Shown: positions 32,974 through 41,996 of the stretch, in pieces
Layout: each line of letters begins with the position of its first letter
How positions within the stretch are numbered: the stretch's first letter is position 1
DNA from: Umezawaea endophytica
GTDB lineage: Bacteria; Actinomycetota; Actinomycetes; Mycobacteriales; Pseudonocardiaceae
Assembly: GCF_025061645.1 (NCBI RefSeq)
Contig: NZ_JANYMP010000002.1
Coordinates: 1-64,000 of the forward strand
Direction: 5' to 3'
DNA length: 64,000 nt
The notes under the pieces: model-generated
The model's database searches: none
Told to the model about the DNA's origin: nothing
Seen by the model: only the letters and a program-made list of their open reading frames with translations
Position numbers and translations under genes: made by a program

Positions 32974-33546
32974 CTAGGCGAGCACGGAGTCGAAGACGAC
33001 GCGGAAGAAGGCGGTGAAGGACGAGCCGTCCTTCGCCGCCCGCGCGCCCACGACGGCGCCCTCCCAGGCGTTCACGACGAACAGGGCCAGCACGTCGGGG
33101 TCGTGGTGCGCGGGCAGGGAACCGTCCGTCCGCGCCTCGCGGAGGAGCGCCGCGACGGCTCGGGTCCACGTGGCGAAGCCGGACCTGACGCCGTCGGCGA
33201 TCGGCGCGCTGTGGTCGGCCGCCTCGGTGGTGAAGTTGCCGAACACGCAACCCCGCGCGTAGCCGAAGTGCGCGGCTTCGGCCGCCAGGAACTCGAAGTG
33301 CCCGCGCAGCCTGGCCAGCGGCGGGGTGTCGTCCTCCGCCAGGGCCTCCATCCCGCGGGACGCGGCGTAGCGCTCCAGCACCTCCAGCGCGAGGGCCTCC
33401 TTGCTCGCGAAGTGGTTGTAGAACGACCCCTTGGGGACGCCCGCGGTGTCGGTGACGAGCTTGACGCCGCAGGCGTTGTAGCCGTTGAGGTGGAACTGCT
33501 CGAACGCCGCGTCGACGATCTGCTCCCGCACGCTCGGCCTGGCCAT
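32974..33546 (-). CDS. TetR-family transcriptional regulator
   Basis: The protein has 190 residues from ATG 33546 with GGAGGAG upstream. The N-terminal HTH is VREQIVDAAFEQFHLNGYNACGV... followed by VPKGSFYNHFASKEALALEVL (residues ~36-57), the hallmark recognition helix. The ligand domain is of the TetR_C (AcrR/YcdC-like) type with RGCVFGNF in the middle. It probably represses itself and the downstream ABM gene, and possibly the divergent hydrolase at 33684. Confidence 0.93.
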   Translation of the reverse strand: MARPSVREQIVDAAFEQFHLNGYNACGVKLVTDTAGVPKGSFYNHFASKEALALEVLERYAASRGMEALAEDDTPPLARLRGHFEFLAAEAAHFGYARGCVFGNFTTEAADHSAPIADGVRSGFATWTRAVAALLREARTDGSLPAHHDPDVLALFVVNAWEGAVVGARAAKDGSSFTAFFRVVFDSVLA

Positions 33547-33683
33547 GGCTGCTCCTCCACCGGTGGTCGACCCAATATGGGCGGTCGTCTCCACGCGGTC
33601 AAGCCACGACCCCGTCGACGTCCCCCGCGCTGCTACGTGGTGGGGCTGGTCGCGGCGTTCGCGATCAAGTCGATAATGGGCCC

Positions 33684-34244
33684 ATGACCACCGTCGTGCT
33701 GTTCCACTCCGCCTACGGGCTCCGGCCCGCCGTCCTCGCCGCCGCGGGTCGGTTCCGGCAGGCCGGGCACGCCGTGGTGACGCCCGACCTCTACTACGGC
33801 GGGATCGCCGAGACCCTCGACGACGGGTTCACGCTGGCCGAGTGGATCGGCTGGCCGACCATCGCCGAACGGGCGCGCGCGGTGCTGCGGGGCCTGCCCG
33901 CGGACACCGTGCTCGGCGGGTTCTCCATGGGGGCCAGCATCGCGGGCGGCCTGCTGGCCGAACGCCCCGAGTCCGCGGGGGTGCTGTTCCTGCACGGCAC
34001 CGGCGCCGTTCCGGACAACGTGCGGCCGGGCCTGCCGATGCAGCTCCACGTGGCGGACCCGGACGCGTACGCGACACCGGACAAGGTCGCCGGGTGGATG
34101 CGGGACGCGGCGGGCGCGAAGGCGGAGGCGTTCACCTACCCCGGCGTCGGGCACCTGTTCACCGACGAGGGCCTGCCGGACTACGACGAGCGCGCGGCCG
34201 AGCTGATGTGGCGGCGCTGCGTCGACTTCCTCGCCGGGCTCTGA
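33684..34244 (+). CDS. Dienelactone hydrolase-family alpha/beta hydrolase
   Basis: The protein has 186 residues from ATG 33684. An alpha/beta hydrolase fold starting VVLFHSAYGLRPAVLAAA, with the nucleophile elbow GFSMGAS near 74-80 (Ser in place of the Cys of classical dienelactone hydrolase), an acidic residue in HVADPDAY near 120, and the catalytic His in GVGHLFTD near 155. It hydrolyses small esters or lactones; substrate unknown. Divergent from the TetR gene (137 bp) and convergent with atpB (7 bp). Confidence 0.88.
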   Translation: MTTVVLFHSAYGLRPAVLAAAGRFRQAGHAVVTPDLYYGGIAETLDDGFTLAEWIGWPTIAERARAVLRGLPADTVLGGFSMGASIAGGLLAERPESAGVLFLHGTGAVPDNVRPGLPMQLHVADPDAYATPDKVAGWMRDAAGAKAEAFTYPGVGHLFTDEGLPDYDERAAELMWRRCVDFLAGL

Positions 34245-34251
34245 CCGCGGG

Positions 34252-35025
34252 CTAGTGGTCGGCGGCCAGCGCGCGGCCGATGTAGTTCGCCGTCAGCAGG
34301 GCGAAGATGTACGCCTGGAGCACCTGCACCAGCGCCTCCAGGAACGTCATCGCGATGGCGAACGCGAAGGCGACCACTGACACGGGCTTGAGCCAGGCGC
34401 TCGCCTCCAGGAGGAGGAACTCGCCGCCGAGGGTGAACACCAGCAGGATCAGGTGGCCCGCGAACATGGCGGCGAACACCCGGATCGCGAGGGCGAGCGG
34501 GTCCATGAAGAAGCGCAGGAACAGCTCGATCGGCGTCAGCATCAGGTAGACGGGCTTCGGCACGCCCGCCGGGAAGAGCTGGTTCCTCAGGTAGCCGCCG
34601 AGGCCGTGCCGCCTGATCCCGACGACGTGGAACAGCGGGTACAGGACGATCAGCAGCGCCAGCGGGAAACCCGCGTGCGCCATCGTCGGGAACTGGAGCA
34701 GCGGGACGATGCCGAACACGTTGTTCACCAGGATGAAGGTGAACAGCGACACGATCAGCGGCACGTACGGCTTGAAGTCCTTGCCGCCGATCTGCTCCCT
34801 GGCGATGGAGTCGCGGCCGAGGCCGTACACCGCCTCGGCCGCGAACTGGAGCCTGCCGGGCACGATCGCGGGACTGCGCATGGCGATCAGGAAGAACGCC
34901 AGGATGATGACCACCGACAGCACCAGCAGCACCATCGGTTTGGTGACACCGCCGACGATCGCGGGCGGGAAGAAGTCCCGCACCCCCGGCGGCACGAACG
35001 TCGAGTCCGCGGACACAGTGATCAT
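34252..35025 (-). CDS. atpB: F-type ATP synthase subunit a, orphan copy
   Basis: The protein has 257 residues from ATG 35025. Five or six membrane helices are visible. The family core ALAIRVFAAMFAGHLILL carries the essential proton-path arginine at about Arg182, and the last helix (FLEALVQVLQAYIFALLTANYIG) retains the conserved Gln and Tyr. All key residues are present, so it looks functional. The other Fo/F1 genes (atpE, atpF, atpH, atpA...) are not in the window; neighbours are a hydrolase and a TetR/MFS pair. The usual Asn after the Arg helix start (R-L-F-x-N) is Ala here. It is either a second copy of subunit a or a displaced one. Confidence 0.9.
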   Translation of the reverse strand: MITVSADSTFVPPGVRDFFPPAIVGGVTKPMVLLVLSVVIILAFFLIAMRSPAIVPGRLQFAAEAVYGLGRDSIAREQIGGKDFKPYVPLIVSLFTFILVNNVFGIVPLLQFPTMAHAGFPLALLIVLYPLFHVVGIRRHGLGGYLRNQLFPAGVPKPVYLMLTPIELFLRFFMDPLALAIRVFAAMFAGHLILLVFTLGGEFLLLEASAWLKPVSVVAFAFAIAMTFLEALVQVLQAYIFALLTANYIGRALAADH

Positions 35026-35103
35026 GGGCGGGTCCCCCCTCGTCCAAGCTGTCCGCCCAACGTAGCGAACCGGCGAGGACGCGGGGGCGTGCACCCGTTC
35101 AGG

Positions 35104-35775
35104 TCAGTGGCGCGGCTTCCAGGCGCACATGGCGACGTCGAGCGACGGCAGGTCCAGCGGTTCGGGGAACAGCGGGCGCTTCTCGCCGGAGTCGGCCCGC
35201 AGGCCGTCCAGCAGCACGCCCAGGTAGCGCCGCCACAACTCGGGCCGCACCTCCTGCGTGTACTCGGCGACGGACCCGATCATCATGTGGATGATCGCCA
35301 GGTCGGTCTCCTCGAAGTCCGCGCGCAACTGGCCGGACGCCTTGGCCCGCCGCACCAGTTCCACCGCGATCGGGATCATCCGCTCCTTCGCCGCGGCCAC
35401 GCGCTCCTGGCCGAAGTTGTTGGACAGCATGACTTCCCGCAGCCCGCGGTCGTCGGAGTGCAGCTCGGCGGTGCGCGTCAGGAAGGTCACGAACCCCTCC
35501 CACGGGTCGGCCTCCTCCAGCGCCTGCTCGGCCAGTTCGCGGACCTCGTCCATCCGCTCGACGAACATGGCCTCGACGAGCTGCTCCTTGCCGGGGAAGC
35601 GGCGGTACACCGTGCCGACGCCGAGACCGGCGTGGTGGGCGATGTCGTCGAGGGTGGCGCCGAAACCGCGTTCGCTGAAGACGACCCGCGCGGATTCGAT
35701 GATCTTGCGGCGGTTGAGCTCCGCATCCCGACGCAGGGGTCGCACCGTTGCGACGGGGACTGTGTCCCGTGTCAT
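35104..35775 (-). CDS. TetR-family repressor adjacent to an efflux gene
   Basis: The protein has 223 residues from ATG 35775. The HTH region is RRKIIESARVVFSERGFGATLDDI followed by GLGVGTVYRRFPGKEQLVEAMF (about 44-65). The C-terminal domain resembles actinobacterial SACE_7040-like TetR regulators. It is divergent from a DHA2 MFS transporter gene with a 93-bp spacer containing an inverted repeat at 35830-35846, the classic local-repressor/efflux layout. Confidence 0.93.
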   Translation of the reverse strand: MTRDTVPVATVRPLRRDAELNRRKIIESARVVFSERGFGATLDDIAHHAGLGVGTVYRRFPGKEQLVEAMFVERMDEVRELAEQALEEADPWEGFVTFLTRTAELHSDDRGLREVMLSNNFGQERVAAAKERMIPIAVELVRRAKASGQLRADFEETDLAIIHMMIGSVAEYTQEVRPELWRRYLGVLLDGLRADSGEKRPLFPEPLDLPSLDVAMCAWKPRH

Positions 35776-35829
35776 GCCCCTATCCTAACCGAAGTTGAGA
35801 TTGCTCCTCCACTTCGAGTGTACGGTAAA

Positions 35830-35846
35830 CGGAGATACCAACTCCG
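35830..35846. promoter_or_regulatory. Candidate TetR operator upstream of the MFS gene
   Basis: Inverted repeat CGGAG-N7-CTCCG in the 93-bp region between the divergent TetR and MFS genes, 22 bp before the MFS start codon. Short arms, so only a candidate. Confidence 0.45.
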
Positions 35847-35868
35847 CATAACCTGTGAGGACTCTCCC

Positions 35869-37377
35869 ATGCCAGATTCACCGACCGCCACGGTGGAGGC
35901 ACCGCGGGTCGTCAGCCGGCACGGCGACAACCCGCACCACGCTCGACGTTGGCTGATCCTGGTCATGATCGGTCTCGCGCAGCTCATGGTGGTGCTCGAC
36001 GCGACCATCGTGAACATCGCCCTGCCGTCCGCACAGGCGGACCTCGGCTTCAGCAACGACGCCCGCCAGTGGGTCGTCACCGCCTACGCGCTCGCGTTCG
36101 GCAGCCTCCTGCTCCTCGGCGGCCGCGTCGGTGACATCTTCGGCCGCAAGCCCGCGTTCCTGATCGGCCTCGGCGGCTTCGCCGTCGTCTCCGCGATCGG
36201 CGGCGCCGCGACCAGCATCGAGATGCTGCTCGCCGCCCGCGCCGCGCAGGGCGTGTTCGGCGCCCTGCTCGCGCCCGCCGCGCTGTCGCTGCTCACCACG
36301 ACCTTCACCGACCCGAAGGAACGCGGCCGCGCGTTCGGCATCTTCGGCGCCATCGCGGGCGGCGGCGCCGCCATCGGCCTGCTGCTCGGCGGCGTGCTCA
36401 CCGAGTACCTCGACTGGCGCTGGTGCATGTTCGTCAACATCATCTTCGCCGTCATCGCCCTGATCGGCTCCTACGTCCTGCTGCGCCACGAGCCCGTCGC
36501 GGCGGCCGACCGCCCCAAGCTGGACATCCCCGGCACCCTCACCTCGACCGCGGGCCTGTTCGCCGTCGTCTACGGCTTCGCCAACAAGGAGAGCCACGAC
36601 TGGTCCTCCGCGTCGGTGTGGGGCTTCCTGCTCGCGGGCGTCGTGCTGCTCGCCGTGTTCGTCCGCATCCAGACGACCACCTCGCACCCCCTGCTGCCGA
36701 TGCGCATCGTCCTGGACCGCGACCGGGCGGGCGCCTACGCCTCGGTGTTCCTGCTCGGCATCGGGATGTTCGCGATCTTCCTGTTCCTCACGTTCTACCT
36801 CCAGCAGAACCTCCAGTTCACGCCCATCGAGAGCGGACTGGCGTTCATGCCGATGGTCGCCACGCTGATGATCAGCGCCACCTCGGCCACCGCACTCCTC
36901 CTGCCCCGCTTCGGCGCCCGCCCGCTGGTGCCGCTGGGCATGGTCATCGGCGCGGTCGGCCTGTTCTGGCTCAGCCAGATCACCCTCACCAGCACCTACG
37001 GCAACGGCGTCCTCCTGCCGCTGATGGTGCTGGGCGTGGGCATCGGCCTCTCGATGGCCCCGGCGATGAGCGTCGCGACCCTGGGCGTGGAAGCGCACGA
37101 CGCGGGCGTCGCCTCCGCGACCGTGAACACCATGCAGCAGATCGGCGGCTCCATCGGCACGGCCCTGCTCAGCACCCTCGCCGCCGACGCGGCGGTGTCG
37201 TTCGTGGAGGGCAAGCAGCCCACCCCGCAGTTGCTGGCCGACGCGGCCATCCACAGCTACAGCACGGCCTTCACCTGGGCTGCGGGCGTGTTCCTCGTGG
37301 GAGCGGTCATCTCCGGCCTCCTGCTGCGCTCGGGCGCACCGGACATGGAGGGCGCCGCCCCGGCCGTCCACATGTGA
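35869..37377 (+). CDS. DHA2-family MFS multidrug efflux transporter (EmrB/QacA type)
   Basis: The protein has 502 residues from ATG 35869 with GAGG upstream. Fourteen membrane segments are predicted by eye. Signature motifs are motif A GRVGDIFGRKPAF near 84-96, the D1 motif LDATIVNIALP near 41-51, and motif C-like GAIAGGGAAIGLLLGGVLT near 162-180. It should export drugs or a metabolite by proton antiport, controlled by the divergent TetR. No substrate is implied by neighbours. Confidence 0.94.
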   Translation: MPDSPTATVEAPRVVSRHGDNPHHARRWLILVMIGLAQLMVVLDATIVNIALPSAQADLGFSNDARQWVVTAYALAFGSLLLLGGRVGDIFGRKPAFLIGLGGFAVVSAIGGAATSIEMLLAARAAQGVFGALLAPAALSLLTTTFTDPKERGRAFGIFGAIAGGGAAIGLLLGGVLTEYLDWRWCMFVNIIFAVIALIGSYVLLRHEPVAAADRPKLDIPGTLTSTAGLFAVVYGFANKESHDWSSASVWGFLLAGVVLLAVFVRIQTTTSHPLLPMRIVLDRDRAGAYASVFLLGIGMFAIFLFLTFYLQQNLQFTPIESGLAFMPMVATLMISATSATALLLPRFGARPLVPLGMVIGAVGLFWLSQITLTSTYGNGVLLPLMVLGVGIGLSMAPAMSVATLGVEAHDAGVASATVNTMQQIGGSIGTALLSTLAADAAVSFVEGKQPTPQLLADAAIHSYSTAFTWAAGVFLVGAVISGLLLRSGAPDMEGAAPAVHM

Positions 37378-37391
37378 CACGACGCCGCACC

Positions 37392-37429
37392 CGAAGGCCG
37401 CCACGGTTCTTATCCCGTGGCGGCCTTCG
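37392..37429 (+). terminator. Terminator hairpin after the MFS gene
   Basis: A 15-bp perfect stem (37392-37406 with 37415-37429, CGAAGGCCGCCACGG) with an 8-nt loop, 14 bp after the MFS stop. No T tract. Confidence 0.7.
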
Positions 37430-37477
37430 CCGTTCCGCTCCTACGATCGGGTTTTCCTCGTCCGAACGGAGCAGTGC

Positions 37478-38314
37478 GTGGACAGGCTGGAAACGATCGT
37501 CGGCAGCATGGCGTCCAACGCCACCGAGCCCTCGGTGCAACTCGCCCAGACCGCCTTCCGCGTGGAACTGGTGGACGGGTGGGGGATCCGCCCCGGCGAG
37601 TCCGTGCTGGAGATCGGCTGCGGCCAGGGCGACATGACCGCGGTGCTGGCCGACGCCGTCGGTCCCGCAGGTCGGGTGGTCGGGCTGGACATCGCCGACC
37701 CCTCCTACGGCGCGCCGATCACCGTCGGCGACTCGGCCGCGTTCCTGATGGCGAGCCCGTTGGGCGGGCGCGTGGACATGCGGTTCGAGGTGGACGTCCT
37801 GGACGCCGCCGTCACCTTCGCCGACGGCGAGTTCGACCACGTGGTGCTGTCCCACTGCGCGTGGTACTTCGACTCCGTCGACCAGGTGGAGCGCGTGCTG
37901 CGGCGGGTCAGGCCGTGGGCGCGGCGGCTCTGCTTCGCCGAGTGGGACCTGCGCCCCACGTCCGTGGACCAGGTGCCCCACCTGCTGGCCGTCCTCGTGC
38001 AGGGGCAGGTCGAGGCCGCGGGTGTTCGCGGTGACGGGAACGTCCGCACGCCGTTCTCCCGCGAAAGCCTCCTGCGGGGCCTGGAGTGCTCCGGCTGGGC
38101 GGTGCTGTCGGAGCGCGCCCTGCACGGGGCCGCCTTGCAGGACGCGGACTGGGAGATCGAGGCCTGCCTGCGCCTCGTCGAGTCGACCTCGGCCCGCCTG
38201 CCGGACCTCGCTCGGGCCTTCGTGGACAGCCAGGTGGACGTGCTGGGCGCGCTGGCGAGGGAGAAGGGGAACGAACCGCTGCCGTCCTACGCGCTGATCG
38301 CCGGGCCCGGCTGA
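37478..38314 (+). CDS. Class I SAM-dependent methyltransferase
   Basis: The protein has 278 residues from GTG 37478. The SAM-binding motif I VLEIGCGQGDMTAVLADAVG lies at about 43-62, followed by VVGLDIADP (motif II) and DHVVLSHCAWYFDS (motif post-II/III). The C-terminal half is alpha-helical and specific. Substrate unknown; neighbours (MFS before, CNNM after) give no clear hint and the gene appears monocistronic. Confidence 0.85.
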   Translation: MDRLETIVGSMASNATEPSVQLAQTAFRVELVDGWGIRPGESVLEIGCGQGDMTAVLADAVGPAGRVVGLDIADPSYGAPITVGDSAAFLMASPLGGRVDMRFEVDVLDAAVTFADGEFDHVVLSHCAWYFDSVDQVERVLRRVRPWARRLCFAEWDLRPTSVDQVPHLLAVLVQGQVEAAGVRGDGNVRTPFSRESLLRGLECSGWAVLSERALHGAALQDADWEIEACLRLVESTSARLPDLARAFVDSQVDVLGALAREKGNEPLPSYALIAGPG

Positions 38315-38462
38315 GCGGTCCGGCGCCAGGTCCTGCCGGGTCTTGCCGCGGCGACACCACGTGGGCCACCGGTCACCCACTCAGGTCTCGTTCCCGCTGA
38401 ACCGCAAACCGTACAGCGCCACGTGCTAGTGTCGACTGCATGCTTCCCCGGTCCGGCACCGC

Positions 38463-39794
38463 ATGCTGATCTTCCTGGGCCTGGTGGCCATCGTGGTCCT
38501 CACGGCCGCCACGGGCTACTTCGTCGCCCAGGAGTTCACCTACATGGCAGTCGACCGAGGCCGTCTCCAGACCTTGGCCGAACAGGGCGACAAAGCCGCC
38601 GACCGGGCGTACCGGGTGACCCAGCGCCTGTCGTTCATGCTCTCCGGTGCCCAACTGGGGATCACCGTGACCGCCCTCCTGGTCGGCTTCGTGGCCGAAC
38701 CGCTGCTGGGCGCTGGCCTCTCCGGCCTGCTGGGCTTCACCGGCTGGTCCGAGGCCGCCCGTCTCTCCCTGTCGGTGGCCACGGCGCTGGTCTTCGCGAC
38801 CGTCGTGCAGATGGTCCTCGGTGAGCTGCTCCCGAAGAACCTGGCCATCGCGAAGCCCGAGGAGCTGGCGAGGGCGCTGAGCGGGTCCACCCTGGTGTAC
38901 CTCAAGGTCGCCGGACCGGTCATCAAGTTCTTCGACGCGTCGGCGAACCGCCTCCTGCGCACGGTCGGCATCGAACCCGTGGAGGAGCTGCCGCAGGGCG
39001 CCACCGGGGCCGAACTGGTGCACATCATCGGCGAGGCGGGGGACCAGGGCCACCTCGATCCCGAACTCTCGCGGCTGCTGGACCGCGGCCTGGACTTCCG
39101 AACGCTGGTGGCCGAGCAGGCGATGACCCCCAGGGTCCGGGTCCACACCGTGAGGGCGGACGAACCCGCGGCCAGGGTCGTGGAGCTGCTGGACACGGGC
39201 CACTCGCGGTTCCCGGTGGTCGGGGCCGACCTGGACGACGTCATCGGCGTGGTCGGCCTGGCCGAACTGCTCACCCTCGCCCCGGCCGAACGCGCGACCA
39301 CCGAGATCCGCGAGATCGTCGCCCCCACCGTCCTGGTCCCCGAAACCCTTCCCCTGCACCATGTCCTGGAACGACTGCGCACCGAGCACCGCCAACTGGC
39401 CTGCGTGGTGGACGAGTTCGGCGGCTTCGCGGGCGTGGTCTCGCTGGAGGACCTCGCCGAGGAACTGGTGGGCGAGATCCACGACGAGGACGACCTCGTC
39501 GGCGAGATCCCAGAACGGCTCCCCGACGGCACGTGGGCCCTCCCCGGCAGGCTCCGCGTCGACGAGGTCGCGGACCTCACCGGTGTCCCGCTGCCGCGGA
39601 ACGAGGGCTACGACACGGTTTCCGGCCTGCTGCTCCACCACCTCGGCCGCACGGCCCGCGTGGGCGACGAGGTCGCGCTGACCATCGAGACCCAGTCCCT
39701 CGAAGACCTCCCCCCGAGGCACGTCACCCTGCGCGTCGCCGCCGTGGAACGACACGTGCCCCGCACCGTCGTCCTGCGCGAGGAGACCGGATGA
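38463..39794 (+). CDS. CNNM/HlyC-CorC family membrane protein with CBS domains (first of a pair)
   Basis: The protein has 443 residues from ATG 38463. A DUF21/CNNM membrane domain (~1-190) has motifs FVAQEFTYMAVDR, SGAQLGITVTALLVGFVAEPLL and GELLPKNLAIAKPE. Two CBS domains follow (~215-340, MTPRVRVHTVRADEPAARVVEL and ACVVDEFGGFAGVVSLED), then a CorC_HlyC transporter-associated domain at the C terminus. The family exports Mg2+ or other divalent cations; older annotation as hemolysin is misleading. Its stop overlaps the next CNNM gene (ATGA), so the two are translationally coupled and may heterodimerise. Confidence 0.93.
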   Translation: MLIFLGLVAIVVLTAATGYFVAQEFTYMAVDRGRLQTLAEQGDKAADRAYRVTQRLSFMLSGAQLGITVTALLVGFVAEPLLGAGLSGLLGFTGWSEAARLSLSVATALVFATVVQMVLGELLPKNLAIAKPEELARALSGSTLVYLKVAGPVIKFFDASANRLLRTVGIEPVEELPQGATGAELVHIIGEAGDQGHLDPELSRLLDRGLDFRTLVAEQAMTPRVRVHTVRADEPAARVVELLDTGHSRFPVVGADLDDVIGVVGLAELLTLAPAERATTEIREIVAPTVLVPETLPLHHVLERLRTEHRQLACVVDEFGGFAGVVSLEDLAEELVGEIHDEDDLVGEIPERLPDGTWALPGRLRVDEVADLTGVPLPRNEGYDTVSGLLLHHLGRTARVGDEVALTIETQSLEDLPPRHVTLRVAAVERHVPRTVVLREETG

Positions 39795-40819
39795 GCCTCC
39801 TCCTCTCCCTGCTCCTCCTGGCGGGCAACGCGTTCTTCGTCGCGGGCGAGTTCGCGCTGATCTCCGCGAAGCGGCACCGCCTCGAACGGTCGGCCGCCGA
39901 GGGCAGGCGGGCGGCCCGCGCGGCGGTCGCGGGCATCCACGAACTGTCGATCATGCTGGCGGGCGCGCAACTCGGCATCACCCTGTGCACGCTCGGCCTC
40001 GGCGCGCTGGCCGAACCCGCCGTGGCCGAACTGCTCGACCCGCTGCTGATCGCGGTCGGCGTGCCGACGGCCGTGTCGCACGCCGTCGCGTTCCTCATCA
40101 GCCTGGTGCTGGTGGTGTTCCTGCACATGGTGGTCGGCGAGATGGCCCCGAAGTCCTGGGCGATCAGCCACCCCGAGCGCTCGGCGCTGCTGCTGGCCCT
40201 CCCGTTCCGCGCCTTCGCCCGCTCCGTCCGCTGGCTCCTCACCACCCTGAACGCCCTGACGAACGGGCTGCTGCGGCTGGTCAAGGTGGAACCGCAGGAC
40301 GAGCTGGCCCAGGCGCACCGGCCGGAGGACCTGCGCGTGCTGGTCCGCCAGTCCGGCGAGCACGGCCTGATCCCCGAGGGCCAGCAGCGGCTCCTGACCC
40401 GGATGCTCCAACTCCAGCAGACCACCCTCACCCAGGTCGTGGTCCACGTCGACGAGGTCCTCAAGGTCACCGAGACCACGACGGCCACCGAGGTGGAGGA
40501 CCTGAGCCGCCGCTGCGGCCGGTCCCGGTTCCCGGTCACCGACGCGAACGGCCGGTTCGTCGGGCTCGTGCACATCCGCGAGGTCGTCCGCGCCACGGCC
40601 GCGGGCGCGAACCCGCCGAGCCGCGACCTGATGACCACCCCGCTGCGGCTGAGCGCGGACCTGCCGGTGGCCCGAGCGGTCACGGCGATGCGGGACCACC
40701 GCGCGCAGTTGGCGCTCGTCGTGGCGCCGAACGACGACGTCGTCGGCATAGCCGCGCTGGAAGACCTGCTCGAAGAGCTGATCGGCGAGTTCGAGGACGA
40801 GACCGATCCCCGAAGTTGA
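39791..40819 (+). CDS. CNNM/HlyC-CorC family membrane protein (second of a pair)
   Basis: The protein has 342 residues from ATG 39791, overlapping the preceding stop by 4 bp. A DUF21 membrane domain contains FVAGEFALISAKRHRLE, AGAQLGITLCTLGLGALAEPAV and GEMAPKSWAISHPER, then two CBS domains (~205-335). It lacks the CorC_HlyC domain present in its partner, so the pair is asymmetric. Probable divalent-cation transport at the membrane. Confidence 0.93.
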   Translation: MSLLLSLLLLAGNAFFVAGEFALISAKRHRLERSAAEGRRAARAAVAGIHELSIMLAGAQLGITLCTLGLGALAEPAVAELLDPLLIAVGVPTAVSHAVAFLISLVLVVFLHMVVGEMAPKSWAISHPERSALLLALPFRAFARSVRWLLTTLNALTNGLLRLVKVEPQDELAQAHRPEDLRVLVRQSGEHGLIPEGQQRLLTRMLQLQQTTLTQVVVHVDEVLKVTETTTATEVEDLSRRCGRSRFPVTDANGRFVGLVHIREVVRATAAGANPPSRDLMTTPLRLSADLPVARAVTAMRDHRAQLALVVAPNDDVVGIAALEDLLEELIGEFEDETDPRS

Positions 40820-40865
40820 CCGGCGCCGCTTGGCGCCGGCACTCCCCATCCCCGGAGGAAACCTG

Positions 40866-41837
40866 ATGTTCAAGCGGATGCTGAGCGCGTTCGGTGTGGG
40901 CGGACCGTCCGTCGACACCGTGCTCGACTCACCGCACGCCACGCCCGGCGGTGCCGTCACCGGCCAGGTGCGCATCCAGGGCGGCAGCAACGACGTGGAG
41001 ATCGGCCAGGTCGTCCTCTCCCTGGTGACCCGCGTCGAGGTGGAGCACGGCGACCACGAGGGCCACGGGACCGCGGAGTTCCACCGCGTGGTCGTCGCGC
41101 AGGCGGTCAAGGTCGCGGCCGGCCAACTCCTGCCGGTCCCGTTCCAGCTCCAGATCCCGTGGGAGACACCCCTCACCGCGGTCGGCTCGACCCACCTGCA
41201 CGGCATGACCGTCGGCGTGCGCACCGAACTCGTGATCGCGGGCGCCCCAGACAAGGGCGACCTCGACCCGATCTCCGTGCACCCGCTGCCGTCCCAGGAC
41301 CGCGTGCTGGACGCGTTCGGCGCGCTGGGCTTCCAGTTCCGCAAGGCCGACGTCGAAGCGGGCCGCCTGCACGGCGTGCCGCAGGACCTCGGCTTCTACC
41401 AGGAGATCGAGTTCTTCCCGCCGCAGCAGTACGCGGGCAGGCTCAACCAGGTCGAGCTGACGTTCGTCGCGAACCCGCACGAGCTGTACGTCGTCCTCGA
41501 AGCCGACAAGCGGGGCGGCATGTTCAGCTCCGGTGGCGACTCGTTCGGCCACTTCGCCCTGCCGCACCGCGAAGCCGAGGCCACGGACTGGACGTCCGTC
41601 GTCGGCCAGTGGCTCACGCAGGTCGTGGAACGCGGTGGCCAGCACGGGTTCGGCGGCCACGGCCAGCAGGGCTTCGGCGGTCACGGCTACGACGACCACG
41701 ACCACCACGGTCGTCGCGGTCCGGGCATGGGCGCGGTGGTCGGCGGGGTCGCCGCGGGCGTCGTCGGCGGCATGGTCCTGGGCGAGGTGTTCGAAGAGGT
41801 CGGCGAGTCCTTCGCGTTCGAGGACGAGGGCGAGTAG
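40866..41837 (+). CDS. Spo0M (SpoOM) family protein
   Basis: The protein has 323 residues; GGAGGAAA precedes ATG 40866. The arrestin-like SpoOM fold is recognisable from MLSAFGVGGPSVDTVLDSPHATPGGAVTGQV, TRVEVEHGDHEG and PISVHPLPSQDRVLDAFGALGFQFRKADVEAGR. The C terminus has a His/Gly-rich stretch (GHGQQGFGGHGYDDHDHHG) and a hydrophobic GAVVGGVAAGVVGGMVLG segment that might insert in membrane. The family affects sporulation and stress responses in Bacillus; the role in actinomycetes is unsettled. It follows the CNNM pair by 46 bp and may share their transcript. Confidence 0.9.
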   Translation: MFKRMLSAFGVGGPSVDTVLDSPHATPGGAVTGQVRIQGGSNDVEIGQVVLSLVTRVEVEHGDHEGHGTAEFHRVVVAQAVKVAAGQLLPVPFQLQIPWETPLTAVGSTHLHGMTVGVRTELVIAGAPDKGDLDPISVHPLPSQDRVLDAFGALGFQFRKADVEAGRLHGVPQDLGFYQEIEFFPPQQYAGRLNQVELTFVANPHELYVVLEADKRGGMFSSGGDSFGHFALPHREAEATDWTSVVGQWLTQVVERGGQHGFGGHGQQGFGGHGYDDHDHHGRRGPGMGAVVGGVAAGVVGGMVLGEVFEEVGESFAFEDEGE

Positions 41838-41845
41838 GCCGTCCC

Positions 41846-41885
41846 GGTCACCGGTCGTCGCGGTCGTCCGCGACGATCGGTGACC
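41846..41885 (+). terminator. Terminator hairpin after the CNNM-Spo0M operon
   Basis: Two 18-nt arms (41846-41863 and 41868-41885) pair with a single G-T wobble around a 4-nt loop, 8 bp after the Spo0M stop. No T tract. Confidence 0.7.
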
Positions 41886-41996
41886 ATCCTTCACCGATTC
41901 GGGCTATCCCTTGGTCTTTTCGACCGAAACAGGGCCCGCGCTCGTTTTTCCCCCCGCTGTAGCTGAATGATCAGTCCCCACTGCGGAGAACGGGGT

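Noticed and set aside
34453-35868. 472-residue N-terminal extension of the MFS protein
   Set aside because: It is an antisense reading of atpB and the TetR gene; the natural MFS start with GAGG is at 35869.
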